From assembly GCF_028291725.1 (NCBI RefSeq), contig NZ_JAQGNT010000025.1, positions 1-64,000 on the forward strand: a stretch of DNA of 64,000 nucleotides. The letters are read 5' to 3'. Made by a program: the position numbers and the translations under genes. Position 1 is the stretch's first letter; each line of letters begins with the position of its first letter. This DNA comes from Hydrocarboniphaga sp. Lineage in GTDB: Bacteria; Pseudomonadota; Gammaproteobacteria; Nevskiales; Nevskiaceae. The notes below the pieces were generated by a model. It was not told where the DNA came from. It saw only the letters and a program-made list of their open reading frames with translations, and made no database searches. Shown here one piece after another: positions 24,206 through 33,151 of the stretch.

Positions 24206-27001
24206 ATGTTCGTCTTGGGCCGGACGTGCACTGTTCACAGGTCAGCGAATCGAAAGGCCCGAAGCCTGCTGGCTTTCGCCGCGGGCTTGTTGTTGCCGCT
24301 GAGCGTGCTGGCGGGTGAAGCGCAACTCAGTGTCAACAATACCTCCGTGAAGGAGGGCAATAGCGGTACGACCAACCTCGACTTCGCCGTGGTGCGCAGC
24401 GGCGACAGCAGCAGCAACATCGTCGTGCCATACACCATCAAGCCAGGCACCGCGACGCCGGGTACCGATTACACCGCACCACCCGCTAACGCCAGCCTCA
24501 GAATCCCGGCCGGATTTATCCAGGGCATCGTCAGTGTGCCGGTGAAGGGCGATACGGACCTCGAAGCCGATGAAACGGTGAAGCTGAAACTGGGCCAGCC
24601 TGTGGCCTATGATCCGGAGGCGAAGTTTCTGGCTGCGCCAATGTATAGTGTCCCCGGCCCTATCTCCACAACCGCTGCTGACTTCAACGGGGACAGTTAC
24701 ACGGATCTCGCGGTCGCCGGTGGAAACATCTCCGTCCTGCTCAATACACGCAGCGGAAGCTTCGCCGCCGCCGTCAACTACGGTGCGGGCCCAAATCCCC
24801 AGTCCGTCATCGCCGCTGACTTTAATGGCGACGGACATCCCGACCTCGCGGTCGCGAACTATGACGGCAACAATGTCTCCGTCCTGCTCAACACAGGCAG
24901 CGGAAGCTTCGCCGCCGCCGTCAACTACGGCGTGGGTTCCAATCCCCAGTTCGTCACCGCGGCTGACTTTAACGATGATGGCCGCCCCGACCTTGCGGTC
25001 GCGAATAGCGACAGCGCCAATGTCTCCGTCCTGCTCAACAAGGGTAGCGGTAAATTTGCTGCTTCTGTGAACTACGACGCAGGCTCCCATCCTCAATCCG
25101 TCACCGCGGCTGACTTTAACGGCGACGGACACCTCGACCTTGCCGTCGCGAACAGCGGAGGCTCTGACAGCGCCAACGTTTCCATCCTGCTGAACAAGGG
25201 GAACGGCAAGTTCGCCTCCATCGTGAAATACGACACGGGCACCAGCCCTTCCTCCGTCACCGCTGCCGACTTCAACGGGGACGGTTACACCGATCTGGCG
25301 GCCGCCGGTGGAAACATCTCCGTCCTGTTTAATACAGGCAGCGGAAGCTTCGCCGCCGCCGTCAACTACGGTGCGGGCTCCAATCCCCAGTCCGTCGTTG
25401 CCGCTGACTTTAATGGCGACGGACATCCCGACCTCTCGGTCGCGAACTATGACGGCAACAACGTCTCCGTCTTGCTCAACGTAGGCAGCGGCGATTTCGC
25501 CGTCGCCGTGAACTACGACACCGGGCCCCTTCCCAGATCCGTCACCGCTGCCGATTTCGACGGCGATGGTCACCTCGACCTCTCGGTTGCGGACTATGGC
25601 AATAGCAACGTTTCGATCCTGCTCAGCACTGGTAATGGTAGCTTCACAGACACGGTGAACTACCCTGTGGGCTCTAGCCCTCACTCTGTCACCGCCGTCG
25701 ACTTCGACGGCGATGGCTGCCCCGACCTTGTGGTCGCAAACCAGACCAGCGGCAGCGTCTCGGTCCTGCGCAACACAGGGAGCGGCAGCTTCGCTCCGGC
25801 TGGGACCTACCGCGCGGGATTCAGCCCAATCTTCGTTACCGCCGCCGACTTCGACGGCGACGGCTACCCCGACCTCGCGGTCGCGGGCGAGGTCGTCTAC
25901 GTCCTGCTCAATACTGGAAAAGGCAGCTTTACTGCAGCCGTGGCTTACAACGCGGGCTCCAATCCTCAGTCTGTCACTGCCGCCGATTTCGACGGCGACG
26001 GCCGGATGGACCTAGCGGTCGCGAACCTCGAAAGTGCCAATGTCTCTGTTCTATTGAATACCGGCAGTGGCAGCTTTGCCGTTGCCAAGAACTACGCTGT
26101 AGGCTCCAATCCTAAGTCTGTCACCGCTGCAGACTTTAATGGTGATGGGTACCCTGATCTTGCCGTAGCGAACAACTACAGCGCTAACGTCTCTGTCCTT
26201 CTCAACAAGGGTAACGGCAAATTCGCCTCTGCAGTGAACTATGGCGCTGGTCCTTATCCACGGTCCAGCTCCGCTGCCGACTTTAATGGCGACGGTCACC
26301 TTGATCTCGCGGTGGCAGGCGAATACGTTTATGTCTTACTCAACATTGGCAGCGGCTTCGCCGATGCCGTGAGCTACGTGGCAGGCGGCAACCCCGAGTC
26401 TGTTTCAGCTGCCGACTTCAATGGTGATGGCCGCCCTGACCTTGCGATCGCGAACCAAGCCGACAATTTCTCGGTACTGCTCAACACTGGTGGTGGCAGC
26501 TTTGGCGCTACTATGAACTATGGTGCCGGTATCACACCGATGTCTATCACCGCCGCCGATTTCAATGGCGACGGTCACCCCGATCTCGCGGTCGCGAACT
26601 ACAGCAGCAACACTGTCTCCGTCCTGCTAAACGCCCCTGGCAGCACAGCAGCGCTGAGCAATAGCAGCGCAAACGGCAAGATCCTGGACGACGATGACAT
26701 TTCACCTGACGCTTTTAGCTTCCCGCCAAAAACCAACGTGGCGTTGAACACCTCAGTAGTTTCCAACACAGTCACGCCCACCGGCTACACCGCAACGGCG
26801 TCGGTGTCAATCACCGGCGGTCAATATCGGATCACTACTGGCGGCGTAGCCGGCGCCTGGACCGATGTTGCAGGCTCGATGTCTCCGGGCGACAAGATCC
26901 AGGTCCGGGTCAAGTCTTCCAAGACGCCGGCGACCACGACTTCGACCACCGTCAATGTGGGAGGAACTGCTGCGACGTTCAGTGTGACGACGGCACCCTG
27001 A
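24206..27001 (+). CDS. Exported Calx-beta and FG-GAP/VCBS repeat protein
   Basis: A protein of about 931 residues is chosen from ATG 24206, because residues 20-36 then form a signal peptide (LLAFAAGLLLPLSVLAGEAQ). Residues 40-135 are a Calx-beta domain (LSVNNTSVKEGNSGTTNLDF, DTDLEADETVKLKL). Fourteen FG-GAP/VCBS repeats of about 46 residues follow, each with AADFNGDG-x-PDLAVAN and VSVLLN; the D-x-N-G-D-G loops bind calcium in integrin-like propellers. A separate C-terminal beta domain ends at residue 931. It is probably a cell-surface or secreted protein. Some repeats are nearly identical at DNA level. No sortase, PEP-CTERM or T9SS tail is visible. Confidence 0.85.
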   Translation: MFVLGRTCTVHRSANRKARSLLAFAAGLLLPLSVLAGEAQLSVNNTSVKEGNSGTTNLDFAVVRSGDSSSNIVVPYTIKPGTATPGTDYTAPPANASLRIPAGFIQGIVSVPVKGDTDLEADETVKLKLGQPVAYDPEAKFLAAPMYSVPGPISTTAADFNGDSYTDLAVAGGNISVLLNTRSGSFAAAVNYGAGPNPQSVIAADFNGDGHPDLAVANYDGNNVSVLLNTGSGSFAAAVNYGVGSNPQFVTAADFNDDGRPDLAVANSDSANVSVLLNKGSGKFAASVNYDAGSHPQSVTAADFNGDGHLDLAVANSGGSDSANVSILLNKGNGKFASIVKYDTGTSPSSVTAADFNGDGYTDLAAAGGNISVLFNTGSGSFAAAVNYGAGSNPQSVVAADFNGDGHPDLSVANYDGNNVSVLLNVGSGDFAVAVNYDTGPLPRSVTAADFDGDGHLDLSVADYGNSNVSILLSTGNGSFTDTVNYPVGSSPHSVTAVDFDGDGCPDLVVANQTSGSVSVLRNTGSGSFAPAGTYRAGFSPIFVTAADFDGDGYPDLAVAGEVVYVLLNTGKGSFTAAVAYNAGSNPQSVTAADFDGDGRMDLAVANLESANVSVLLNTGSGSFAVAKNYAVGSNPKSVTAADFNGDGYPDLAVANNYSANVSVLLNKGNGKFASAVNYGAGPYPRSSSAADFNGDGHLDLAVAGEYVYVLLNIGSGFADAVSYVAGGNPESVSAADFNGDGRPDLAIANQADNFSVLLNTGGGSFGATMNYGAGITPMSITAADFNGDGHPDLAVANYSSNTVSVLLNAPGSTAALSNSSANGKILDDDDISPDAFSFPPKTNVALNTSVVSNTVTPTGYTATASVSITGGQYRITTGGVAGAWTDVAGSMSPGDKIQVRVKSSKTPATTTSTTVNVGGTAATFSVTTAP

Positions 27002-27345
27002 GCAGGGGCGGGGAAGCGTGGTGTGTTCTGCTTTCCTCGCGTCCTCTTGGTGCGAATGTCAGCAACTTGCATCGGGTTGAGTGAGGGGTCGAGCGAGTAG
27101 GCTGGGTTGAGGAACGAAACCCGGCTGGTGGTATGTCGACCAGATGCTGGGTTTCCGCTGCGCTGCAACCCAGCCTACGGGGCTCAGTTCGGTAATCGGG
27201 CCGCTGGATTCCCGCCTTCGCGGGAATGACGGTGTTGTTGCGTTGTTGGAATCGATAGGTTCTCGCCAGCGCCGTCCGGTTCGCCTGCGCCTGCCGCTGC
27301 CGGGCTCGATGGCATACTGCCGCCTTGCCCTCGAGAGCTTTCGCC
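27002..27345. other. Intergenic region with inverted repeat
   Basis: It holds the inverted repeat at 27097-27178 and little else. A GCGGGAATGACGG patch near 27219-27232 resembles a common short intergenic sequence. Confidence 0.5.
27097..27178. repeat. Intergenic inverted repeat related to family B
   Basis: GTAGGCTGGGTTGAGGAACG at the left pairs imperfectly with CGCTGCAACCCAGCCTAC at the right. The arms are related to but distinct from family B. Confidence 0.7.
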
Positions 27346-27990
27346 ATGTTCGGCATCCATGACCTTGCGCTGTTCATCGTCTCCGGGCTGCTGCTCAATA
27401 TCGCGCCGGGGCCGGATTCGCTGCTGATCATGGCGCGCAGCGCGGGCCAGGGCTGGCGTGCCGGCTCGGCTGCTGCGCTGGGCATCGGCAGTGGTACTTT
27501 CGTGCATATCATCGGTGCGGCGCTGGGTCTGTCCGCGGTGCTGGCGACCTCGGCTACCGCGTTCACCGTGGTCAAGATGATCGGCGCCGCCTACTTGCTG
27601 TACGTCGGGCTCGGCATGTTGCTGAGCCGCAAGCGTGGCAGCGCGGCCAGCACCGCGACGCCTGCAGTGGCGCCGGCACCGCTGCCGTATCGCCGGATTT
27701 ATCTGCAGGGTTTTCTGACCAATGTGCTGAATCCGAAAGTCGCGCTGTTCTTTCTGGCGTTCGTGCCGCAGTTCATCGAACACGATGCGCCGAACAAGGC
27801 GCTCGCGTTCGTCGTGCTCGGCTGTATCTTCAACTTCAATGGCATGCTGTGGTGTCACTTTCTGGCGGTGTTCACCGCGCTGGCGAGCCAGCGCATCCGC
27901 GTCAGCGCCTTCGTTACGCAGACGATCAATCGCCTGATCGGTGCGCTGTTCGTGTCTTTCGGTATCAAGCTCGCGCTGGCGCCGCGATGA
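27346..27990 (+). CDS. LysE/RhtB-family amino-acid or small-molecule exporter
   Basis: A protein of about 214 residues is read from ATG 27346. Six membrane segments are seen, with the family signature NIAPGPDSLLIMARSAGQGW near residue 25 and QGFLTNVLNPKVALFFLAFV after the central loop. LysE-type proteins export amino acids or homoserine lactones. The stop overlaps the next start (ATGA at 27987-27990), so the two genes are translationally coupled. Confidence 0.9.
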   Translation: MFGIHDLALFIVSGLLLNIAPGPDSLLIMARSAGQGWRAGSAAALGIGSGTFVHIIGAALGLSAVLATSATAFTVVKMIGAAYLLYVGLGMLLSRKRGSAASTATPAVAPAPLPYRRIYLQGFLTNVLNPKVALFFLAFVPQFIEHDAPNKALAFVVLGCIFNFNGMLWCHFLAVFTALASQRIRVSAFVTQTINRLIGALFVSFGIKLALAPR

Positions 27991-28601
27991 CGATCCGCGT
28001 CGGCATTTTTATTTTCGAGAACGTCGAGGTCCTGGATTTCGCCGGGCCTTACGAGGTGTTCACCACCGCCGCGCGAGTCGCGAAAGCGCCGCTGTTCGAG
28101 GTGTTCACGATCGCCGCCAGCGACGAGCCGGTACGCGCGCGTGCCGGGCTGCTGGTGTGTCCGGACCATGCGCTGTCCGCGCATCCGGCCATCGATCTGC
28201 TGATCATCCCCGGCGGTGTCGTCAGCGCCGAGTTGGAAAAGCCGGAGATCATTCGCTGGATCGCCGACTGTTATCGGATGACTCGGATCACGGCCTCGGT
28301 GTGTACCGGTGCCTTCCTGCTGGCGAAAGCCGGTCTGCTCGGCGGTGGCCAGGTGACGACGCACTGGGAAGACATTGCCGATCTGCGGTCGGCTTTCCCG
28401 AATCTCGATGTGCAGGAAGGGGTACGCTGGATCGACCATGGCCGTATCGTCAGCTCTGCGGGCATCTCGGCCGGCATCGACATGAGCCTGCATCTGGTCG
28501 AGCGCCTGGCGAACCGCGAACTGGCTATCAGGACCGCGCGGCAGCTGGATTTCGACTGGACTGAGAATCCATCACCCGAGGCGGACACACACCATGTATA
28601 G
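27987..28601 (+). CDS. DJ-1/PfpI-family (GATase1-like) protein
   Basis: This 204-residue protein has the DJ-1/PfpI fold: MTIRVGIFIFENVEVLDFAG, then DLLIIPGGVVSAELEKPEII and the nucleophile elbow ITASVCTGAFLLAKAGLLGG with Cys of VCTGA. WEDIADLRSAFP and VSSAGISAGIDMSLHLVERL complete it, as in the N-terminal domain of AraC-type regulators and isonitrile hydratases. The DNA-binding domain is absent. Coupled to the exporter upstream and overlapping the next gene by 8 bases. Confidence 0.85.
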   Translation: MTIRVGIFIFENVEVLDFAGPYEVFTTAARVAKAPLFEVFTIAASDEPVRARAGLLVCPDHALSAHPAIDLLIIPGGVVSAELEKPEIIRWIADCYRMTRITASVCTGAFLLAKAGLLGGGQVTTHWEDIADLRSAFPNLDVQEGVRWIDHGRIVSSAGISAGIDMSLHLVERLANRELAIRTARQLDFDWTENPSPEADTHHV

Positions 28602-29604
28602 CGAAGACGATCTGGCATCGGCGATCGAGGCGGGTGTGATCAGCGCCGAAACCGCCGCCGCGTTTCGGGCGCATGCGGCGCAGCGCAATGTCGAGGCGGC
28701 GGCCGACGACGAGCAGTTCCGGCTCGTCACTGGCTTCAATGACATCTTCGTCGTGATTGCCTGCGTGCTGTTACTGGCATCGGTGAAGTGGATCACCGCA
28801 ACGATCGGCATGCCGGCACTCGGCGGCCTGGCGATGTCGGTGCTCGCGTGGCTGCTGGCCGAATTCTTCGTGCGCAAACGGCATATGGCACTGCCGGCGA
28901 TCGTGTTGCTGCTGGCGTTCGTGTTCGGCATCTTCATCGCGGTGCCGGCGGTACTCGGCCAGAACAATATGAGCTTCGGCGTCGCCAGTGCGGTGACTGC
29001 GGTCGCGACACTGCTGCACTGGTGGCGCTTCCAGGTGCCGATCACGGTGGCCGCCGGCACCGCCGCGGTGGCGACCGGCATGGTCGTCGCGCTGATGCTC
29101 ACGGTGCCGGGCGCGGAGCGCCTGTTGCCGCTGCTGCTGTTCGTCGCCGGTATCGCGGTGTTCGCGCTGGCGATGCGTTGGGACGCGGCCGACACGCGGC
29201 GGCTGACGCGGCGCTCCGACGTCGCGTTCTGGCTGCATCTGCTGGCGGCGCCGCTGCTGGTGCATCCGGTGTTCACCGCGCTGGGTGTGGCCAGCGGGCA
29301 TACGCAGCTGGTGCAGGCGGTGGCGGTCGTGGCGCTGTACGTGTTCATCGCGCTGGTGTCGCTGGCGATCGATCGGCGTGCGCTGATGGTCTCCGCGCTG
29401 GCCTACGTGCTATACACCTTCAGCGCCCTGCTCAAGGAATACGGCGTGGTCAGCCTGGGTTTTGCGGTGACCGCGCTGGCGATCGGCTCGGCGCTGCTGC
29501 TGCTGTCGGCGTTCTGGCATCGCAGTCGCGCGTTCGTGCTGCGCCGACTGCCTTTGGGGATGCAGGCGCGGCTGCCGGTTTCACGCCCGACGGGCCGGGG
29601 ATAG
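28594..29604 (+). CDS. DUF2157-like multi-span membrane protein
   Basis: This 336-residue protein has a short soluble N-terminal domain (MYSEDDLASAIEAGVISAET) followed by about ten hydrophobic segments. The N-terminal helix pair and membrane part fit the DUF2157 group. It overlaps the preceding gene by 8 bases. Function unknown. No catalytic residues stand out. Confidence 0.7.
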   Translation: MYSEDDLASAIEAGVISAETAAAFRAHAAQRNVEAAADDEQFRLVTGFNDIFVVIACVLLLASVKWITATIGMPALGGLAMSVLAWLLAEFFVRKRHMALPAIVLLLAFVFGIFIAVPAVLGQNNMSFGVASAVTAVATLLHWWRFQVPITVAAGTAAVATGMVVALMLTVPGAERLLPLLLFVAGIAVFALAMRWDAADTRRLTRRSDVAFWLHLLAAPLLVHPVFTALGVASGHTQLVQAVAVVALYVFIALVSLAIDRRALMVSALAYVLYTFSALLKEYGVVSLGFAVTALAIGSALLLLSAFWHRSRAFVLRRLPLGMQARLPVSRPTGRG

Positions 29605-29618
29605 CGACGAGGCTCGCC

Positions 29619-30176
29619 GTGCGCATTCTTGATCTGATGGGAATGATCTACGGGCTGTCCGAACTCGGGCTGCTGATCTTCAAGCGGGCAGGGCGCTCCA
29701 CGCGCGACGCGGACCGGCAATCGCTGGTCTGGCTGTGGCCGGGAATCGGCAGCTGTGTATTCGCCGGCATCACCGTCGCATATTCAGCGCCGCGGCTGCA
29801 GTCGCCCTTGCTGCTGCATTGGCATGTGCTCGGCATCGGGCTGTTCGCGCTCGGTCTGGCGCTGCGCTGGTACGCGATCCTGTACCTGGGCCGTTTCTTC
29901 ACGGTGAATGTCGCGATCGCCACCGATCACCGGGTGATCGACAGCGGGCCGTATCGCTGGGTCCGGCATCCCTCGTACTCCGGTGCGCTGCTGGCCTTCG
30001 TCGGCTACGGCATCGCGCTCGGCAATTGGATTTCGCTGGCGTTGGTGACCTTGCCGATTGCCGGGATGTTTCTGCGCCGCATCGCGATCGAGGAAGCCGC
30101 GCTGACATCGGCGCTGGGCGAGGCCTACATTGGGTATGCCGCTCGCACCAGAAGGCTCATTCCCGGGATCTGGTGA
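29619..30176 (+). CDS. Isoprenylcysteine carboxyl methyltransferase-like (ICMT/PEMT) membrane protein
   Basis: A protein of about 185 residues is read from GTG 29619, fourteen bases after the previous stop. Four or five membrane segments precede the ICMT signature, with VIDSGPYRWVRHPSYSGALL (R-x-x-R-H-P-x-Y) and EEAALTSALGEAYIGYAART (E-x-x-L, G-x-x-Y-x-x-Y). The family transfers methyl groups to membrane-bound substrates with S-adenosylmethionine. In bacteria most targets are unknown. Confidence 0.85.
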   Translation: MRILDLMGMIYGLSELGLLIFKRAGRSTRDADRQSLVWLWPGIGSCVFAGITVAYSAPRLQSPLLLHWHVLGIGLFALGLALRWYAILYLGRFFTVNVAIATDHRVIDSGPYRWVRHPSYSGALLAFVGYGIALGNWISLALVTLPIAGMFLRRIAIEEAALTSALGEAYIGYAARTRRLIPGIW

Positions 30177-30177
30177 G

Positions 30178-30207
30178 CACGTCGGCAAGGGATTGCCGAC
30201 CTACGCG
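30178..30207. repeat. Half copy of family A repeat
   Basis: A single arm ACGTCGGCAAGGGATTGCCG (30179 on) ends in TACG and overlaps the 3' end of the monooxygenase gene. The other arm is missing. Confidence 0.7.
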
Positions 30208-31724
30208 ATGGCGACGGGTTTCTCCAGTACATAGTCGCGTTCGCCGACGGCTTGCGTCCGGCGGCGGAAGCTGAAGGTGAAGCCGGGCCACAGCGCGGTG
30301 ATCTTGCCGCTGCGGTGCTGGTACCAGCTCTTGCAGCCGGTGGACCACACCGATCTGCTCAGCTGCGCCTGCAGCCGGCGGTTGAATTCGTCCTGCACTT
30401 CGGCGCGGACTTCCAGCGTGCCGCTGCCGCTGCGGCGCAGACGGGCCAGCAGGCGGCGGATCATCGCGACCTGGCTTTCGATGATGAACACCATCGAGGT
30501 ATGGCCGACGCCGGTGTTGGGGCCGACGATCAGGAACAGGTTGGGGAATTTCTTCACCAGCGTGCCGAGGTAGGCCTCCTCGCCGTTGCTCCACTCGCTG
30601 GCCAGCGTCGCATTGCCGCGGCCGTGGATGACGGCACCGATCGGGTTTTCGGTGGCGTAAAAACCGGTGCCGAAGATGATGCAATCGGTTTCGCGCTCGA
30701 CGCCGTCGGTGGTGATGATCGAGTGCTCGCGGATTTCGCGGATGCCCTCGGTCACCAGGTCGACGTTCGCACGCGATACCGCCGGATACCAGTCGTTGGA
30801 GATCAGGATGCGGCGGCAGCCGATCAGATAGTCCGGCGTGACTTTGCGTTTCAGCGCCGGATCGCGGACCTGGCGATTGATGTGCCGCTGGGCGATTTTC
30901 TGGAACAGCTTCATGAACTGCGGGTTCAGCACCAGGCCGAAGACGCGCGCCTCATGCGCCCAGTAGATGAAGCTGCGATACACGCGCCGCAGCATCGGCA
31001 GTTTCGCGAACAGCGCTTTCAGTCGCTCCGAGTAAGGCCGGTCGGGGCGCGGGATGATCCAGTTCGGCGTGCGCTGGTAGACGTCCAGATGCCCGACGCC
31101 GTCCGCGATCTCCGGCACGAACTGGATCGCCGAGGCACCGGAGCCGATCACCGCGACGCGCTTGCCGGCCAGATCGTAGTGGTGATCCCAGCGCGAGGAA
31201 TGGAAGGTCTTGCCGGCAAACTTCTCGACGCCGGCCACATCCGGCAGCTTGGGCTCGGCGAGGCTGCCGTTGGCGAGCACCAGCGCCCGCGCGGTGAAGC
31301 GGCGCGTGACGCCGTTGCAGCTCACCTCGACGCGCCACAGCTGGCGGGCCTCGTCGAAGGCGGCGCCGGTCAGCGTGCTGTCGAACGCGATGTTCGGCAG
31401 CAGCCGATGCTCGTCGGCGATCTTGCGCAGGTAGGCGTGCAGCTCGGGCTGCGTCGGGTAGACGCGCGACCAGTCGGCCTTGGGCGCGAACGAAAACGAA
31501 TACAGGTGCGAGGGCACGTCGCAGGCGGCGCCGGGGTACTGGTTGTCGCGCCAGGTGCCGCCGACCGAAGCACCGCGCTCGATCACCACGAAGCTGTTCT
31601 GGCCGTCTTCGCGCAGCTTGATTGCCATGGCCAGGCCGCCAAAGCCGGTGCCGACAATCGCGGTCTCGTAGTCGGGCTGGGAGCCGATCGGAGCCGGGTT
31701 CGAAAGCGTTTCGGAAATGCCCAT
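30201..31724 (-). CDS. Baeyer-Villiger-type flavin monooxygenase
   Basis: This 507-residue protein has two Rossmann folds. The FAD site is AIVGTGFGGLAMAIKLREDG and the NADPH site is KRVAVIGSGASAIQFVPEIA. The Baeyer-Villiger fingerprint F-x-G-x-x-x-H-x-x-x-W reads FAGKTFHSSRW, with an additional WDH. Substrates are likely ketones or steroid-like compounds, inserting one oxygen. It stands alone, divergent from nothing, behind the palindromic operator at 31753-31797, which suggests control by a TetR- or similar-type repressor that is not encoded nearby. Length fits the family. Confidence 0.92.
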   Translation of the reverse strand: MGISETLSNPAPIGSQPDYETAIVGTGFGGLAMAIKLREDGQNSFVVIERGASVGGTWRDNQYPGAACDVPSHLYSFSFAPKADWSRVYPTQPELHAYLRKIADEHRLLPNIAFDSTLTGAAFDEARQLWRVEVSCNGVTRRFTARALVLANGSLAEPKLPDVAGVEKFAGKTFHSSRWDHHYDLAGKRVAVIGSGASAIQFVPEIADGVGHLDVYQRTPNWIIPRPDRPYSERLKALFAKLPMLRRVYRSFIYWAHEARVFGLVLNPQFMKLFQKIAQRHINRQVRDPALKRKVTPDYLIGCRRILISNDWYPAVSRANVDLVTEGIREIREHSIITTDGVERETDCIIFGTGFYATENPIGAVIHGRGNATLASEWSNGEEAYLGTLVKKFPNLFLIVGPNTGVGHTSMVFIIESQVAMIRRLLARLRRSGSGTLEVRAEVQDEFNRRLQAQLSRSVWSTGCKSWYQHRSGKITALWPGFTFSFRRRTQAVGERDYVLEKPVAIA

Positions 31725-31752
31725 GGTGCGTTCCTTCAGGCCGTGCGGAAAC

Positions 31753-31797
31753 TGACAACGTCTGATGTCACACTAATTGTGACAACGATTGATGTCA
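31753..31797. promoter_or_regulatory. Composite palindromic operator before the monooxygenase
   Basis: Two nearly identical 18-base direct repeats, TGACAACGTCTGATGTCA and TGACAACGATTGATGTCA, are each themselves TGACA-N8-TGTCA palindromes. The space between them creates a third palindrome TGTCACA-N5-TGTGACA (31766-31784). The array starts 29 bases before the ATG and is the best-formed operator in the window. Confidence 0.75.
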
Positions 31798-31830
31798 AGA
31801 TCGCAGCGACAGCGCAGGCGGGCTCGGCAG

Positions 31831-32823
31831 CTAGCCGATCAGCCGGTCGATCAGGCCCCAGTCTTTGGCCTGCCTTGCCGACACGCGGCGCCCCGACAGC
31901 GCCATCCAGGCGGTGCGCTGGCGGCCGATGCGGCGGCTGATGCTGACACAGCCACCAGCGCCCGGGATCAGCCCATAACGCAGTTCGGGGAGTTGGAAGA
32001 AGGCGTCGCTCCGTGCCTGCAGGTCTGCAGCAAAAGCCGGGAATTCGATGCCCGAGCCGATGCAGGCGCCGTGTACCTCGACGCTGACGCGATCACGGCA
32101 CAGTGCCAGTTCGCGGCCCGGCAGCGCGATGCTTCTGACCCTGTGCGCCGTTGCCGGGTCCGGTGCCGTGCCGAATTCCGCCAGTTCGCCGCCGGTGCTG
32201 AAACAGCGGCCGCGGCCGCTCAGCCGGACCCGGATCACGCTGTCGTCCATGCGTATCCATCGCAGCGCTTCGACCAGCGCGTCGCGCATCTCCACCGACA
32301 TCGCGTTGTGATGAAGCGGACGGTTCAGGATCAGTCGCACTTCGCCGCCGTCGCGATCGATCTCGACGGCGGGCCCGGGCTCGGCGGCCGGCATCGCGAC
32401 CGGTGATCGCGCGGCCAGCCAGCCGCGGAATTCGGCGCCCTGCTGCAGGCAGCCGTAGGCCAGGGATTCGACGGCCAGTGCCGCGGCCAGCGGCAGCGTC
32501 TGGATGCTGCGCAGCACCTGCACCAGCACCGTGGAGGCCAGCGGCCAGCGCTGGATGTTGCCGATCAGCGTTGCCGCCTCGGGCTCGCTTTCCAGCGTCA
32601 CATCGCAGGCGCTCGCCAACTCCGAAGCGGCTTGCCCGAGCGGATCGCCGATGCCGATGACCGGGCAGGGCAGCGTCGTCAGCCAGTCGGCGATTTCGGA
32701 ATGCGCGGCGGCTCCCGCCTGGCGCAGATCGAGCAGCAGGTAGGGAGCACCGGACAGCGATCCCGGCATCGCCGCCGGATCGCCCATCAAGGCCCTGGCC
32801 TGATCCGGATCGATAAGGCGCAT
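31831..32823 (-). CDS. Enoyl-CoA hydratase/isomerase (crotonase) with extra N-terminal half
   Basis: This is a 330-residue protein. Residues 150-325 form a crotonase domain (RLILNRPLHHNAMSVEMRDA, FSTGGELAEFG, HGACIGSGIEFPAFAADLQA, FFQLPELRYGLIPGAGGCVS), with the oxyanion loops intact. A catalytic Glu sits in PELRYGLIPGAGG. Residues 1-145 are not typical but look like a second, degenerate crotonase unit. It follows csrA by 18 bases in the same direction. Substrate unknown. Confidence 0.8.
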   Translation of the reverse strand: MRLIDPDQARALMGDPAAMPGSLSGAPYLLLDLRQAGAAAHSEIADWLTTLPCPVIGIGDPLGQAASELASACDVTLESEPEAATLIGNIQRWPLASTVLVQVLRSIQTLPLAAALAVESLAYGCLQQGAEFRGWLAARSPVAMPAAEPGPAVEIDRDGGEVRLILNRPLHHNAMSVEMRDALVEALRWIRMDDSVIRVRLSGRGRCFSTGGELAEFGTAPDPATAHRVRSIALPGRELALCRDRVSVEVHGACIGSGIEFPAFAADLQARSDAFFQLPELRYGLIPGAGGCVSISRRIGRQRTAWMALSGRRVSARQAKDWGLIDRLIG

Positions 32824-32841
32824 GAGGGCGGGCGAGGGAAA

Positions 32842-33054
32842 CTAGCTGCCTTTCGGCGTGACCTTGTCGCCGGCAACGGCGGGCAGCGCATGGTCGGTGA
32901 CGCCTCGCGTCAGGATCTCCTGGCGATGCACGGCGATGCCCTTGGGAGCCTTGATGCCGATACGGACCTGGCTGCCCTTGACGCTGAGCACGGACACCTC
33001 GACGTCCTCGCCAATGATGACGCTCTCGCCCACTCGTCTGGTCAGAATCAGCAT
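32842..33054 (-). CDS. csrA: CsrA carbon-storage regulator
   Basis: This 70-residue protein reads [20 protein letters not shown] then [20 protein letters not shown] and AVHRQEI, a full-length CsrA/RsmA with the RNA-binding residues Leu4, Arg7 and the IAVHR(Q/E)EI strand. It represses or stabilises target mRNAs at GGA motifs and controls carbon flow, biofilm and motility. AGGA precedes the ATG. The usual neighbours alaS or tRNA-Ser are absent here, so it may be one of several paralogues. Confidence 0.97.
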   Translation of the reverse strand: MLILTRRVGESVIIGEDVEVSVLSVKGSQVRIGIKAPKGIAVHRQEILTRGVTDHALPAVAGDKVTPKGS

Positions 33055-33151
33055 ACTGTTTTCCTGTCGACGGACATCGGTCTATCGCCGTTGCCGCTTT
33101 CCCCGGCGGCGTTTCAATACGAACGCCACACCCCGGTCAAGTATGGCACCT

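Noticed and set aside
24650-26640. CRISPR-like regular repeats
   Set aside because: The periodicity of about 138 bases is inside one open reading frame and reflects FG-GAP protein repeats, with no spacer/repeat pattern.
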